Both the position numbers and the translations under genes were made by a program. Shown piece by piece: positions 18,108 through 25,920 of a DNA stretch of 53,242 nucleotides. Under the pieces are notes generated by a model, which did not search any database, was not told the origin of the DNA, and saw only the letters and a program-made list of their open reading frames with translations. Where the stretch lies: positions 1 through 53,242 of the forward strand of contig JAFGBH010000012.1 in NCBI GenBank assembly GCA_016933215.1, written 5' to 3'. Origin of the DNA: Deltaproteobacteria bacterium. Its GTDB lineage: Bacteria; Desulfobacterota; Syntrophia; Syntrophales; UBA2210. Position 1 is the first letter of the stretch, and each line of letters opens with the position of its first letter.

Positions 18108-18253
18108 CGGATGGGCGTGAGGAAGAGGGGTGTAATTCCCCCGCTGCCCCGCAGCCGTGAAGGGAACGAAAGCCAGATAAGCCACTGTTTTGCGTAGGCG
18201 GAATGGGAAGGCTGGTGAGTAGGCTGCCCTGAGCCGGAATACCCGTTCATCCG
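18108..18253 (+). promoter_or_regulatory. Cobalamin riboswitch
   Basis: Adenosylcobalamin-class aptamer. Closing stem P1 can be drawn as CGGATG (18108-18113) with CATCCG (18248-18253). Conserved blocks in order: GGTGTAATTCCC (18129-18140), CCGCTGCCCCGCAG (18141-18154), GCCACTG (18181-18187), GGGAAGGC (18205-18212) and a B12-box-like GAGCCGGAATACC (18231-18243). The leader from 18254 to 18369 is the presumed expression platform; I see no clear U-tailed terminator in it, so translational control is as likely as premature termination. It should switch off the transport genes when cobalamin is plentiful. The 17870-18369 gap is thus filled by the Fe-ADH promoter region, this promoter and the riboswitch. 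Confidence 0.93.
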
Positions 18254-18369
18254 GGAATCCTCGAGGGAGGCGCATCATAGAGGAAATCATTCTTCTTAGA
18301 GCCTTGGTACCAATAGTGTAAGTAGATATTGTCCGCCTGAACGGGGCAAGTTTGTCGGGATTTCGTATA

Positions 18370-19395
18370 ATGAACAGATCTATTGTGACGTTATCGAGGG
18401 TAGTCAGGGTAAGCCTTGTTCTGGCCCTGGTGTTTTTTGTATCGGTGATACTATCGTTGCTCATGGGTGCCGCTGATATTGGAGTGATTCAGGGGTTGAG
18501 GGGACTTTTATGGGGATGGTATGAAGGATCAACCCTTCTTACCGATTCCGAAAAGGCCATTCTCTTTTCGGTCCGCCTGCCGCGTATCCTCTTTGCGGCG
18601 ATTGTAGGGGCATCGCTTTCCTCGGCCGGTGTTGTATTTCAGGGTCTTCTGCGAAACCCCCTGGCGGAACCATTTATTCTCGGGGTTTCGGGGGGTGCCG
18701 CCGTGGGTGCCATAGCGGGCATCCTTTTGGGGATTACGGCTCTACCCTTCGGTCTTCCCTTGCTTGCCTTTTTGGGCTCTGCAGTAACGGTAATCCTTGT
18801 CTTTGTGGTAGGAAAAGGGAAAAGCGGAATAAATTCTCATACACTCCTCCTCGCCGGGGTTATAATAAACGCGTTTTTCTCGGCAATCATCATGTTTCTT
18901 ATCTCCATAAGCAGCAGGGCGGATCTCCACACCATTACCTTCTGGCTGATGGGAGACCTGAGCCTCGCCTGTTCTCTGGAGATAGTGACGGCGGGAGTTT
19001 TTCTCGTGGTGAGTTTTCTGATTATTTATGCCTATGCGAGACCACTCAATCTGATAGTCGGCGGTGAGGAAACGGCGATGCAGCTGGGAGTCAATGTGGA
19101 GCAGGCAAAAATCGTTCTTTTCCTTGCGGGCTCACTCATGACGGCCGTGGCCGTATCGTTCGCGGGAATCATAGGCTTCGTCGGGTTGATCGTGCCGCAC
19201 ATGATGAGGATGCTCCTCGGTCCCGATCACCGACTCCTTATGCCCGCATCATTTCTCTTCGGAGCCACCTTTCTTGTCGTGGCCGATACCATTGCAAGGG
19301 TAATGATTCCTCATGCGGAACTCCCCGTCGGGGTAGTGACGGCGCTCTGCGGAGCCCCCTATTTTATATATCTTTTAAAGACGAGGATGGCCTGA
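18370..19395 (+). CDS. btuC: FecCD/BtuC-type ABC transporter permease
   Basis: Inner-membrane permease of the cobalamin/siderophore family, about 341 residues with eight to ten hydrophobic helices. Family motifs: RLPRILFAAIVGASLSSAGVVFQGLLRNPLAEPFILGVSGGA, shortened here to RLPRILFAAIVGASL and LLRNPLAEPFILGVSGGA, and the C-terminal GFVGLIVPHMMRMLLGPDHR loop that contacts the ATPase. The cobalamin riboswitch directly upstream makes cobalamin (or a precursor) the likely cargo. ATG 18370 is preferred; a TTG at 18352 in the same frame is also possible and neither has a strong ribosome site. The ATPase gene follows after three bases. Confidence 0.88.
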   Translation: MNRSIVTLSRVVRVSLVLALVFFVSVILSLLMGAADIGVIQGLRGLLWGWYEGSTLLTDSEKAILFSVRLPRILFAAIVGASLSSAGVVFQGLLRNPLAEPFILGVSGGAAVGAIAGILLGITALPFGLPLLAFLGSAVTVILVFVVGKGKSGINSHTLLLAGVIINAFFSAIIMFLISISSRADLHTITFWLMGDLSLACSLEIVTAGVFLVVSFLIIYAYARPLNLIVGGEETAMQLGVNVEQAKIVLFLAGSLMTAVAVSFAGIIGFVGLIVPHMMRMLLGPDHRLLMPASFLFGATFLVVADTIARVMIPHAELPVGVVTALCGAPYFIYLLKTRMA

Positions 19396-19398
19396 CAG

Positions 19399-20202
19399 AT
19401 GTCGCATGTAAGCCTGAAAAAAATAGGATTCCGGTATGATGAAACGAGGGTTCTCGGCGATATCTCCTTCGAGGTTCAAAAGGGTGAGTTTTTCGGAATT
19501 ATAGGTCCCAACGGGTCCGGCAAGACCACGCTTCTCAGGATTATCGACAAGATCCTCGTTCCCTGCGAAGGGAGCGTGAAGATCGGCGAAACCGACCTTT
19601 ACAAAATAAAGAGAAATGATCTTGCCAAGATTGTCGGTGTCGTATCCCAGGATTTTCCCCCTCTTTTTCCCTTCACCGCCCATGAGATTGTAATGATGGG
19701 ACGGTCGCCTCACCTGGGGAAATTGAAATTTGAGGGAAAGGGAGACCTGGACATCGTCAAAAGGGCGATGGAGATGACGGATATTTTCCCCCTGGCGGGG
19801 AGGCCTTTCGGCGAGCTTTCCGGGGGCGAAATGCAGCGGGTGCTCATCGCACGGGCTCTTGCCCAGAGGCCTGAGATTATCCTCCTCGATGAGTCAACGG
19901 CCCATCTCGATATCAAACATCAGATTGATTTTCTCAACCTGATGAGGAACCTGAACAGGGAAGAGGGGCTCACCGTCATCGCCGTAACTCACGATATCAA
20001 TCTCTCCTCCCTTTATTGCGACAGGATTCTCCTCTTAAGCCGGGGGACCGTCCACTCCATGGGAACGCCCGGTGAGGTGATTAGGGAGTCGAGTATAGAA
20101 GAGGTGTATGAAACGAAGGTGCTCGTCGATAAGAACCCGAAAAACGGTGTGCCGAGAGTGACCCTCCTGGCATCGGAGAGCCGCGATTACTCAAGATTCT
20201 AA
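19399..20202 (+). CDS. btuD: ABC transporter ATPase, BtuD-like
   Basis: Cytoplasmic ATP-binding subunit that pairs with the preceding permease. Walker A GPNGSGKTT (about 37-45), Q-loop VSQDFPPLF, signature LSGGEMQRVLIARAL, Walker B IILLDESTAHLD and switch His in VTHDINLSS. The residue after the catalytic Glu is Ser where Pro is usual (DEST instead of DEPT), a mild oddity. At 267 residues it has the typical length for FepC/BtuD proteins plus a short C-terminal tail. Its start is three bases behind the permease stop. No substrate-binding protein gene follows, which is unusual for this type of importer. Confidence 0.9.
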   Translation: MSHVSLKKIGFRYDETRVLGDISFEVQKGEFFGIIGPNGSGKTTLLRIIDKILVPCEGSVKIGETDLYKIKRNDLAKIVGVVSQDFPPLFPFTAHEIVMMGRSPHLGKLKFEGKGDLDIVKRAMEMTDIFPLAGRPFGELSGGEMQRVLIARALAQRPEIILLDESTAHLDIKHQIDFLNLMRNLNREEGLTVIAVTHDINLSSLYCDRILLLSRGTVHSMGTPGEVIRESSIEEVYETKVLVDKNPKNGVPRVTLLASESRDYSRF

Positions 20203-20272
20203 AGGATTGTGTATGAAAGCAATATTCACTCGATTTTGGATCAGGAGTTGAAGAAAGGAAGAAAGTAGGACA

Positions 20273-22285
20273 ATGAAAAAGATTTTGTGCCCGATTGTTG
20301 TGATCTTGTTATTTGTTCTGCCGGCCCTACCGGGAGCGGCGGCCGATGAGACGACAATTATGATGGAAGAGATTGTGGTAACAGCAACGAGAGATGCCGA
20401 AGAGATTCAGAGGATTCCCGCCAGCGTGACCGTCATAACGGCCGATGATATAGAGAAATCAGGCGCTGAAAGTGTCGTCGATCTTCTCGAGACTCTCGAA
20501 GGGATTACCTTCAGAAGCATTAGCGGAAACCCCTCGCAGGCATCCATCGATCTCCGCGGTTTCGGGGATTACGGTTTTGCCAGGACCCTGGTAATGCTTG
20601 ATGGCCGAAGATTGAACAGGCCGGATATGATGTCGGTGAACTGGCTCCAGATACCCATAAAAAATGTAGAAAGGATTGAGGTCGTGAGGGGTGCCGGGAG
20701 TGTCCTTTACGGAGATGCTGCGATAGCGGGGCTCATCAATGTCATTACGAAAAGGGGTGAGGGAAAACCGGGAGTGAATACATCGGTAACGGTGGGCAGT
20801 TACGGTCTCCATGATGAGGGATTCGGAATTTCAGGATCGGAGGAAAGATTATCCTACACATTTATCGGCCAGAATCAGGGGATGTCGGGATATCGTGACA
20901 GGTCGGAATTTAGATCGAAAAGTGCTGCCATGAATCTGGATTTCGATGCGAGTGCTTATGTAACTCTCTCGGGGGGTGTCTCCTTTAACAGAACTGACTA
21001 TGAGATGCCGGGGTACCTTTCCAAGGAGGAGATGGAGGCAGACAGGAAACAGGCAGGGAATCCTGACGACGATGCGTCGAATGACTACGTAAATGTCGGT
21101 CTTCAGATAGCGTCCATTCTGGGTGATTGGGGCGAGTTTGATCTCGCCCTTATGTACGGAAAAAAAGAGATCGAAAGCAATTTCACCTCATGGATGACCT
21201 ATGCGAAATGGAATATTGACACCCTCGGGGTTTCACCGAAGTATAAAGTGGAAAAGAAAATTCTGGGACAGGACAATAAACTGCTTGCGGGGATCGATTA
21301 CTATGATGAAGGCCTCGACAGGGACGGATTTGCCGATCGTGAAAAATCTGTAAAAACCATTTCCGCCGAACTTGTGAGACAAAGCATCGGTTTCTATCTG
21401 AGAGATGAATTCAATGTCTTTGAGAATCTGATACTCACCGCCGGATACAGGACCGAACGATCGACGGTGAAGGGGAGGCACACGACGCGTGCCACGATGA
21501 CGGTGGACTTTGATGAGGAAAAACTTCATAAGGGCGAGGCTTATGAGACCGGTCTCACCCTTCTTTTCGGTAAGAAATCGAGGGCCTTTGCAAAATACGC
21601 GAAGGTCTACCGCTACCCTCTCCTCGATGAACAGGCATCATATCAGGGCTGGGGCCCCCTTTTCCTCACCGATCTTGAGGCCGAAGAGGGGAGAAGCTGT
21701 GAAGTTGGTGTCGATATCCGGCCTTTGGAAAACCTGAAGGTCGGAGTAACGTTCTACAGTATAGAAATGGAAGACGAAATTGCCTATAATCCTGCCACTT
21801 ACAGGAATGAAAACCTTGATGATACGAGGCACCGGGGAGTCGAGGTTGCTCTTTCCTATCTTGTAGCGGATTACTTCAAAGTCTATAGTAATGTTACCTG
21901 CCAGGATGCGGAGTTCAGGAAGGGCGAGAACTCCGGAAGCGAAATACCCCTTGTACCTAAAAACATGGCCAGTGGCGGGGTGGAGATCTATCTTCCCCAG
22001 GGATTTCTGGTAAGGCCCGAGGTCCGGTATGTGGGAAGTTCCTATCTTGGTAGTGATTATGACAACAGCTCAGAAAAGCTGGAATCACATACCCTCTGGA
22101 ACCTTTTTCTTCTCTATGGCCACGAGTTTGATTCCTGTGAGTTCAAGGCATTTTTCGGTATCGAAAACATCACCGATGAGAAATATTCAACTCTGGGATA
22201 TGAGGGGATCGCAGGATGGACAACGGACAGCTATTATCCGCAGCCGGGGATCACCGTAAAAGGTGGCGTCGCCTTTAATTTTTAG
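20273..22285 (+). CDS. btuB: TonB-dependent outer-membrane receptor, probably for cobalamin
   Basis: A 670-residue outer-membrane beta-barrel with plug domain. A signal peptide (MKKILCPIVVILLFVLPALPGAAA) is followed by a TonB box EEIVVTATR, a plug domain (about 40-155) with LEGITFRSISGN, DLRGFG, VMLDGRRLN and RIEVVRGAGSVLYGDAAIAG, and a barrel ending in GGVAFNF with the terminal Phe needed for assembly. GFLVRPEVRYVG is the usual TonB-receptor C-terminal region. Its place behind a cobalamin riboswitch and BtuCD-like genes and ahead of exbBD-tonB makes it the B12 receptor of this locus; the ligand is inferred from context, since siderophore receptors look similar. Confidence 0.88.
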   Translation: MKKILCPIVVILLFVLPALPGAAADETTIMMEEIVVTATRDAEEIQRIPASVTVITADDIEKSGAESVVDLLETLEGITFRSISGNPSQASIDLRGFGDYGFARTLVMLDGRRLNRPDMMSVNWLQIPIKNVERIEVVRGAGSVLYGDAAIAGLINVITKRGEGKPGVNTSVTVGSYGLHDEGFGISGSEERLSYTFIGQNQGMSGYRDRSEFRSKSAAMNLDFDASAYVTLSGGVSFNRTDYEMPGYLSKEEMEADRKQAGNPDDDASNDYVNVGLQIASILGDWGEFDLALMYGKKEIESNFTSWMTYAKWNIDTLGVSPKYKVEKKILGQDNKLLAGIDYYDEGLDRDGFADREKSVKTISAELVRQSIGFYLRDEFNVFENLILTAGYRTERSTVKGRHTTRATMTVDFDEEKLHKGEAYETGLTLLFGKKSRAFAKYAKVYRYPLLDEQASYQGWGPLFLTDLEAEEGRSCEVGVDIRPLENLKVGVTFYSIEMEDEIAYNPATYRNENLDDTRHRGVEVALSYLVADYFKVYSNVTCQDAEFRKGENSGSEIPLVPKNMASGGVEIYLPQGFLVRPEVRYVGSSYLGSDYDNSSEKLESHTLWNLFLLYGHEFDSCEFKAFFGIENITDEKYSTLGYEGIAGWTTDSYYPQPGITVKGGVAFNF

Positions 22286-22313
22286 ACCGGGAGCGCACCC
22301 GCAAACCCCGCCT

Positions 22314-22340
22314 TGTGTGTGTGTGTGTGTGGGGGGGGGG
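22314..22340. repeat. (TG)n dinucleotide run followed by a poly-G tract
   Basis: Between the receptor gene and exbB there is a run of TG repeats (22314-22329) passing straight into eleven Gs (22330-22340). The nearest start codon (exbB, 22390) is 50 bp further on. Tracts like this are prone to slippage. Confidence 0.9.
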
Positions 22341-22389
22341 CTTCAATATGATCGGAAAAACGGAAAAATTAAGGAGTGAAAAATAGAGT

Positions 22390-23010
22390 ATGCTTGAATT
22401 TTTTTACCGGGGCGGGCCCGTTATGTATCCTCTCCTTTTCTGTTCACTGCTGTCTCTCACGATCATAATAGAGCGATTTATATTCTGGATGAGGGAGGAA
22501 CGTAACCGGGACAGGAAAGTGTTGACGAGATTCATGGAACTCATAGAGACAAACGACCTCACGGGGGCAAAGGAAATAACGAAGGACACCCGTGATTTCG
22601 TGATCCGTGTTCTCGTCTGCGGCATTGTCCATCGCGAATTTTCCCTCAGGGATGCGCTTCAGATGAGTGCCGATGAAGAGATAGGGAGAATGAGGAAATA
22701 TCTTCCGATACTCGATACGATGATTACCCTTGCACCGCTTCTGGGAATTCTGGGGACCGTTATCGGCATTATACGTTCCTTCAACATGTTGGGCGCCATC
22801 GGTGTGGAAAATCCCGGGATGATTACTGCGGGGATAGGGCAGGCCCTTATTACCACAGCCTTCGGTCTCATTATCGCCATCTTCGCCCTTATTCCGTTCA
22901 ATTACTTCCAGTCCAGGGTTGATAAGGCGGTGAGCGAGATGGAAAAGTTCGGGACCAATCTCGAGATTATTGTTGAAAAGAACAAAAACGGTGCAGACTC
23001 GAAACCATGA
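22390..23010 (+). CDS. exbB: ExbB/TolQ-type proton channel subunit
   Basis: A 206-residue inner-membrane protein of the MotA/TolQ/ExbB family that with ExbD and TonB converts the proton gradient into outer-membrane transport. Three hydrophobic segments (about 11-30, 108-135, 148-172) with a cytoplasmic domain after the first; LAPLLGILGTVIGIIRSF and GIGQALITTAFGLIIAI are the conserved second and third helices. AAGGAG lies upstream, rather far (13 nt) from ATG 22390. Its stop overlaps the exbD start (ATGA). It is dedicated to the receptor just upstream. Confidence 0.92.
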   Translation: MLEFFYRGGPVMYPLLFCSLLSLTIIIERFIFWMREERNRDRKVLTRFMELIETNDLTGAKEITKDTRDFVIRVLVCGIVHREFSLRDALQMSADEEIGRMRKYLPILDTMITLAPLLGILGTVIGIIRSFNMLGAIGVENPGMITAGIGQALITTAFGLIIAIFALIPFNYFQSRVDKAVSEMEKFGTNLEIIVEKNKNGADSKP

Positions 23011-23408
23011 AGATATCGAAACGATATAGGGGGAAGACCAGGATTGAGATGATCCCCCTCATGGATGTGATATTCCTCCTTCTGGTCGCCTTCATATTCT
23101 TTACCATGTCAATGACTGTCCACAGGGGAATCCCGATAGAGTTGCCGTCGTCATCGACGGCAAAAGTCGAGAAGAAAGACTTCGTGGAGATAAGCATCAA
23201 AAAGGATGGCAGTGTGTTTTTCAATAAAAGAGAGGTTGCAATGGAGGAGCTGCTTTTAGAGGTCACATCCCTCTCCCGGGTCTCACCGGACAGGAAGATC
23301 ATCATTTCCGGAGACGGAGGCGCCTCTTATGAGACGATTGTCTCCGTTCTGGACGTTATACGAAAATCGGGAGTGACGAAGGTATCACTTGATACAAAAT
23401 GGAAGTAA
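23007..23408 (+). CDS. exbD: ExbD/TolR-type protein
   Basis: A 133-residue protein with a short cytoplasmic N-terminus, one membrane helix (about 16-37) carrying the proton-relay Asp in MIPLMDVIFLLLVAFIFF, and a periplasmic domain ending in VLDVIRKSGVTKVSLDTK, all standard for ExbD. It overlaps exbB by four bases and tonB by ten, so the three are translated as one unit. Confidence 0.92.
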   Translation: MKISKRYRGKTRIEMIPLMDVIFLLLVAFIFFTMSMTVHRGIPIELPSSSTAKVEKKDFVEISIKKDGSVFFNKREVAMEELLLEVTSLSRVSPDRKIIISGDGGASYETIVSVLDVIRKSGVTKVSLDTKWK

Positions 23409-24082
23409 CGATAGATAGAAATCTTATCATTGCGGCCCTGATTGCCTTTGCCTTTCATGGGCTTCTGGCGTTGACTGACGCTCCGTCGGCGCATTTTTCT
23501 TCTCAGTCCAGAGTCGGAAAAAATAAGGCCATTGAAATATCCATGGTTTCCGCCTATAGAGAGACGGATAAGAAACTACCCGTCGAAGGAGCAGAGAAAC
23601 CTGTCGAGAACGAGAAAGGGGAAGGAAGAGAGAAAAGGGCAGCAATAGAGAAAATATCGGAAGAGCCCGCTATTACAAGAGAGGATAGTGTCAAGGATCG
23701 CGATCGTGACGTTTTTTGCCGAAGTGAAAAGTCAGAGGAAAACATCATCCTACCCTCCTTGGAGGCTGAAACTAAGCCGATTTCCGAAGTAAAAGAGGTG
23801 GTTTCGGCGCTCCCTCGATACAGGGAGCACCCGCAGCCCCGTTATCCTCCCATTGCGAGAAGAAGAGGATATGAGGGAACAACCCTTCTTTCCCTCTGGG
23901 TGCTTGAAGACGGAACCGTGGGTGAGGTGGTCGTTAAAAAAACGTCGGGTCATTCGATACTGGACAGGGCTGCCGTCAGGGCAGCTGAAAAATGGTTATT
24001 TGAACCTGCATCGACGATGGGAAAAGCGATTCCCCTCTGGGTTGATGTCCCGATACGCTTTGTCATCAGGGGGAAAAAATAA
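23399..24082 (+). CDS. tonB: TonB energy-transducing protein
   Basis: A 227-residue periplasm-spanning protein. An N-terminal membrane helix (about 8-25, LIIAALIAFAFHGLLAL, with the conserved His) is followed by a charged, Lys/Glu-rich rather than Pro-rich linker and a C-terminal TonB domain from about 140: PQPRYPPIARRRGYEGTTLL, VLEDGTVGEVVVKKTSGH, ILDRAAVRAAEKWLFEP. The YP motif that contacts TonB boxes is present. The gene overlaps exbD by ten bases and contains an ATG within that overlap. Confidence 0.92.
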   Translation: MEVTIDRNLIIAALIAFAFHGLLALTDAPSAHFSSQSRVGKNKAIEISMVSAYRETDKKLPVEGAEKPVENEKGEGREKRAAIEKISEEPAITREDSVKDRDRDVFCRSEKSEENIILPSLEAETKPISEVKEVVSALPRYREHPQPRYPPIARRRGYEGTTLLSLWVLEDGTVGEVVVKKTSGHSILDRAAVRAAEKWLFEPASTMGKAIPLWVDVPIRFVIRGKK

Positions 24083-24093
24083 GGATATACTAT

Positions 24094-25149
24094 ATGAAGC
24101 AATCAGTGAAAAGGGGAGATGCGTCCACAGGGCTCGCAATGTCATTGCAAAAAGCGCCTTATCGAGACAACCCGCCGCGCTGCTTTGCCTGCCGGAGATG
24201 CAGTTGGGCAAAGCTCTCGAAGATTATCCTTTTAGCGGTGTTTGTTTCGGTCTTTTTTTCGGCCGAGGCCATCTCTGCCACCTCAAAGACCTACTATCTT
24301 CAGGGTAACCAATATCTACTGAAAAAGAAGTATGACCGGGCGATCCAGCAGTACAAAAAGGCCATTTCGATAAACCCGAAAGTGGCAACATATTACTATA
24401 AACTGGCGGAGGCTTATAATTTCAAGGAACTGGACGATGAGGCCCTTTTAAATTATCTGAAGACCCTGGAGATTGACCCCGATTTCTATTCCGCCTATTC
24501 AAGTCTGGGAGGGCTTTTTTTCAGAAGGGGGGACTATGAAAAGGCCGTAGAATACTACGGAATCCTTGTTGATAAGTGCCCGACGGACAGCAGAGTCCAC
24601 TATTCACTGGGTAAGATTTGCGAGATTCGGGCGGATACGGATGGCGCGATTGCGGAATACGAGAAGGCACTGAAGATACGACCCGGCTATTTCGAGGCCC
24701 TTGTCAGTGTCGCAGAAATTTATGCCGGAAAGGGAGATTTTAAAAAGGCTGCATCCTACTACGTGAAGGCACGCAAAATTCGACCCTATGAGGAAGATAT
24801 CGTCGTCGGTCTCGGGATTGCCTATACAAATCTTAAAGACTATGAAAAAGCTCTGGAGATATTCCTCATTGCACTCAAGATAAATCCCTATAACCGTGAT
24901 TTGAGATTTTATCTGGGGAAGACATACTATGGTCGGGGAAATCTTGATCAGGCAATAAAGCAGACAGGCAAGGCACTTGAGATCGATCCCGAAAGCGCCG
25001 ATATACATTTCACATTGGGTTTGTATTATGATAAGAAGGGTTGGTCCGATATGGCCGCTGTCGAGTATAAAGAGGCGTTGCGCCTCGACCCGGATTATCT
25101 TATTAAAAGATTAGAATTGCTTGATAAAAAGAGCGACACTGCTTCGTAA
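24094..25149 (+). CDS. TPR-repeat protein with unusual N-terminus
   Basis: A 351-residue protein with about eight consecutive tetratricopeptide repeats from residue 68 on (for example YYLQGNQYLLKKKYDRAIQQ, YYKLAEAYNFKELDDEALLN, IHFTLGLYYDKKGWSDMAAV), a scaffold for protein contacts. A hydrophobic stretch SKIILLAVFVSVFFSAEAIS at about 42-61 looks like a signal peptide or anchor, but it is preceded by an unusually long, Cys-containing n-region of some 41 residues. That DNA holds a perfect GCAATG-T-CATTGC palindrome (24136-24148), so a small repeat may have been inserted near the start. ATG 24094 has AAGGA upstream. It follows tonB after 11 bp; a role in the receptor complex is only a guess. Confidence 0.85.
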   Translation: MKQSVKRGDASTGLAMSLQKAPYRDNPPRCFACRRCSWAKLSKIILLAVFVSVFFSAEAISATSKTYYLQGNQYLLKKKYDRAIQQYKKAISINPKVATYYYKLAEAYNFKELDDEALLNYLKTLEIDPDFYSAYSSLGGLFFRRGDYEKAVEYYGILVDKCPTDSRVHYSLGKICEIRADTDGAIAEYEKALKIRPGYFEALVSVAEIYAGKGDFKKAASYYVKARKIRPYEEDIVVGLGIAYTNLKDYEKALEIFLIALKINPYNRDLRFYLGKTYYGRGNLDQAIKQTGKALEIDPESADIHFTLGLYYDKKGWSDMAAVEYKEALRLDPDYLIKRLELLDKKSDTAS

Positions 25150-25179
25150 CAGATCTGAGAATAAGGGAGACTATCTGAC

Positions 25180-25752
25180 ATGACGGGAAGTGATATGAAA
25201 GTAAGACTCATGAATATGATCGCCGAGCGATCCTTTCGATACAGGAACAATCCTCCCTTTACGCTTGCCTCGGGGAAAAAGAGCAATTACTACTTTAATT
25301 GCAAAACCACGACGTTGGACCCCGAGGGAATGAATCTGGTAGGGAATGTTATCTTTGATATGATCAGCAATTCCGAGATTACCGCAGCGGGCGGTCTGAC
25401 TCTGGGTGCGGATCCAATGGCGAATTCTGTTGCCATCATATCCTATCAGAGGGGAAGACCGGTAAAATCCTTCATCGTGAGAAAGGATGTCAAGGGTCAC
25501 GGCACCAAAGGGGTTATCGAGGGCAATGTAGAGGAGGGAGAAACGGTCGTCATTCTCGATGATGTCATTACAACGGGGGGATCAACAATAACCGCCATCG
25601 AAAGGGCAAGGGAGGCGGGACTCATTGTGGACAGGGTCATAGCGCTTGTAGACCGTGAAGAGGGGGGAAGGGAAAATATAGAGAACTATGTGAAGAGGGT
25701 TGATTCCGTCTTTACACGGTCGGACATTGTAAATCTCCATAATAATAAATAG
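25180..25752 (+). CDS. pyrE: Orotate phosphoribosyltransferase
   Basis: Makes OMP from orotate and PRPP in pyrimidine synthesis. The 190-residue protein has FTLASGKKSNYYFNCK at the N-terminus, the flexible-loop region RKDVKGHGTKGVIEG and the PRPP-binding motif VVILDDVITTGGST at about 125-138. ATG 25180 has GGGAG at a suitable distance; a second ATG at 25195 is possible. It lies 30 bp behind the TPR gene and may be transcribed with the transport operon, which would place a housekeeping gene downstream of a riboswitch; an internal promoter is likely but I cannot point to one. Confidence 0.93.
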   Translation: MTGSDMKVRLMNMIAERSFRYRNNPPFTLASGKKSNYYFNCKTTTLDPEGMNLVGNVIFDMISNSEITAAGGLTLGADPMANSVAIISYQRGRPVKSFIVRKDVKGHGTKGVIEGNVEEGETVVILDDVITTGGSTITAIERAREAGLIVDRVIALVDREEGGRENIENYVKRVDSVFTRSDIVNLHNNK

Positions 25753-25920
25753 TGTCATTTTATACTATTGTAAGGATAAGGTCGGAAATTAATCATATCT
25801 GTCACGTCGCGTCAGAGCCTGTAAGTAAAAGTACATGGATAAAATATCATCATTGCAATAGCATCTAACATCTCCTGCACATATGCCGGTGTGTCAAAGG
25901 TTGTGGGATAGAGAAAGCGC

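Noticed and set aside
17870-18250. 127-codon N-terminal extension of the iron alcohol dehydrogenase
   Set aside because: It runs through the promoter region and the antisense of a cobalamin riboswitch; the family start and a purine-rich ribosome site fit ATG 17869.
11808-24221. Identical 14-mer GCAAAGCTCTCGAA at 11808-11821 and 24208-24221
   Set aside because: A few 14-base matches are expected by chance in a 53-kb window, and the flanks do not align convincingly.
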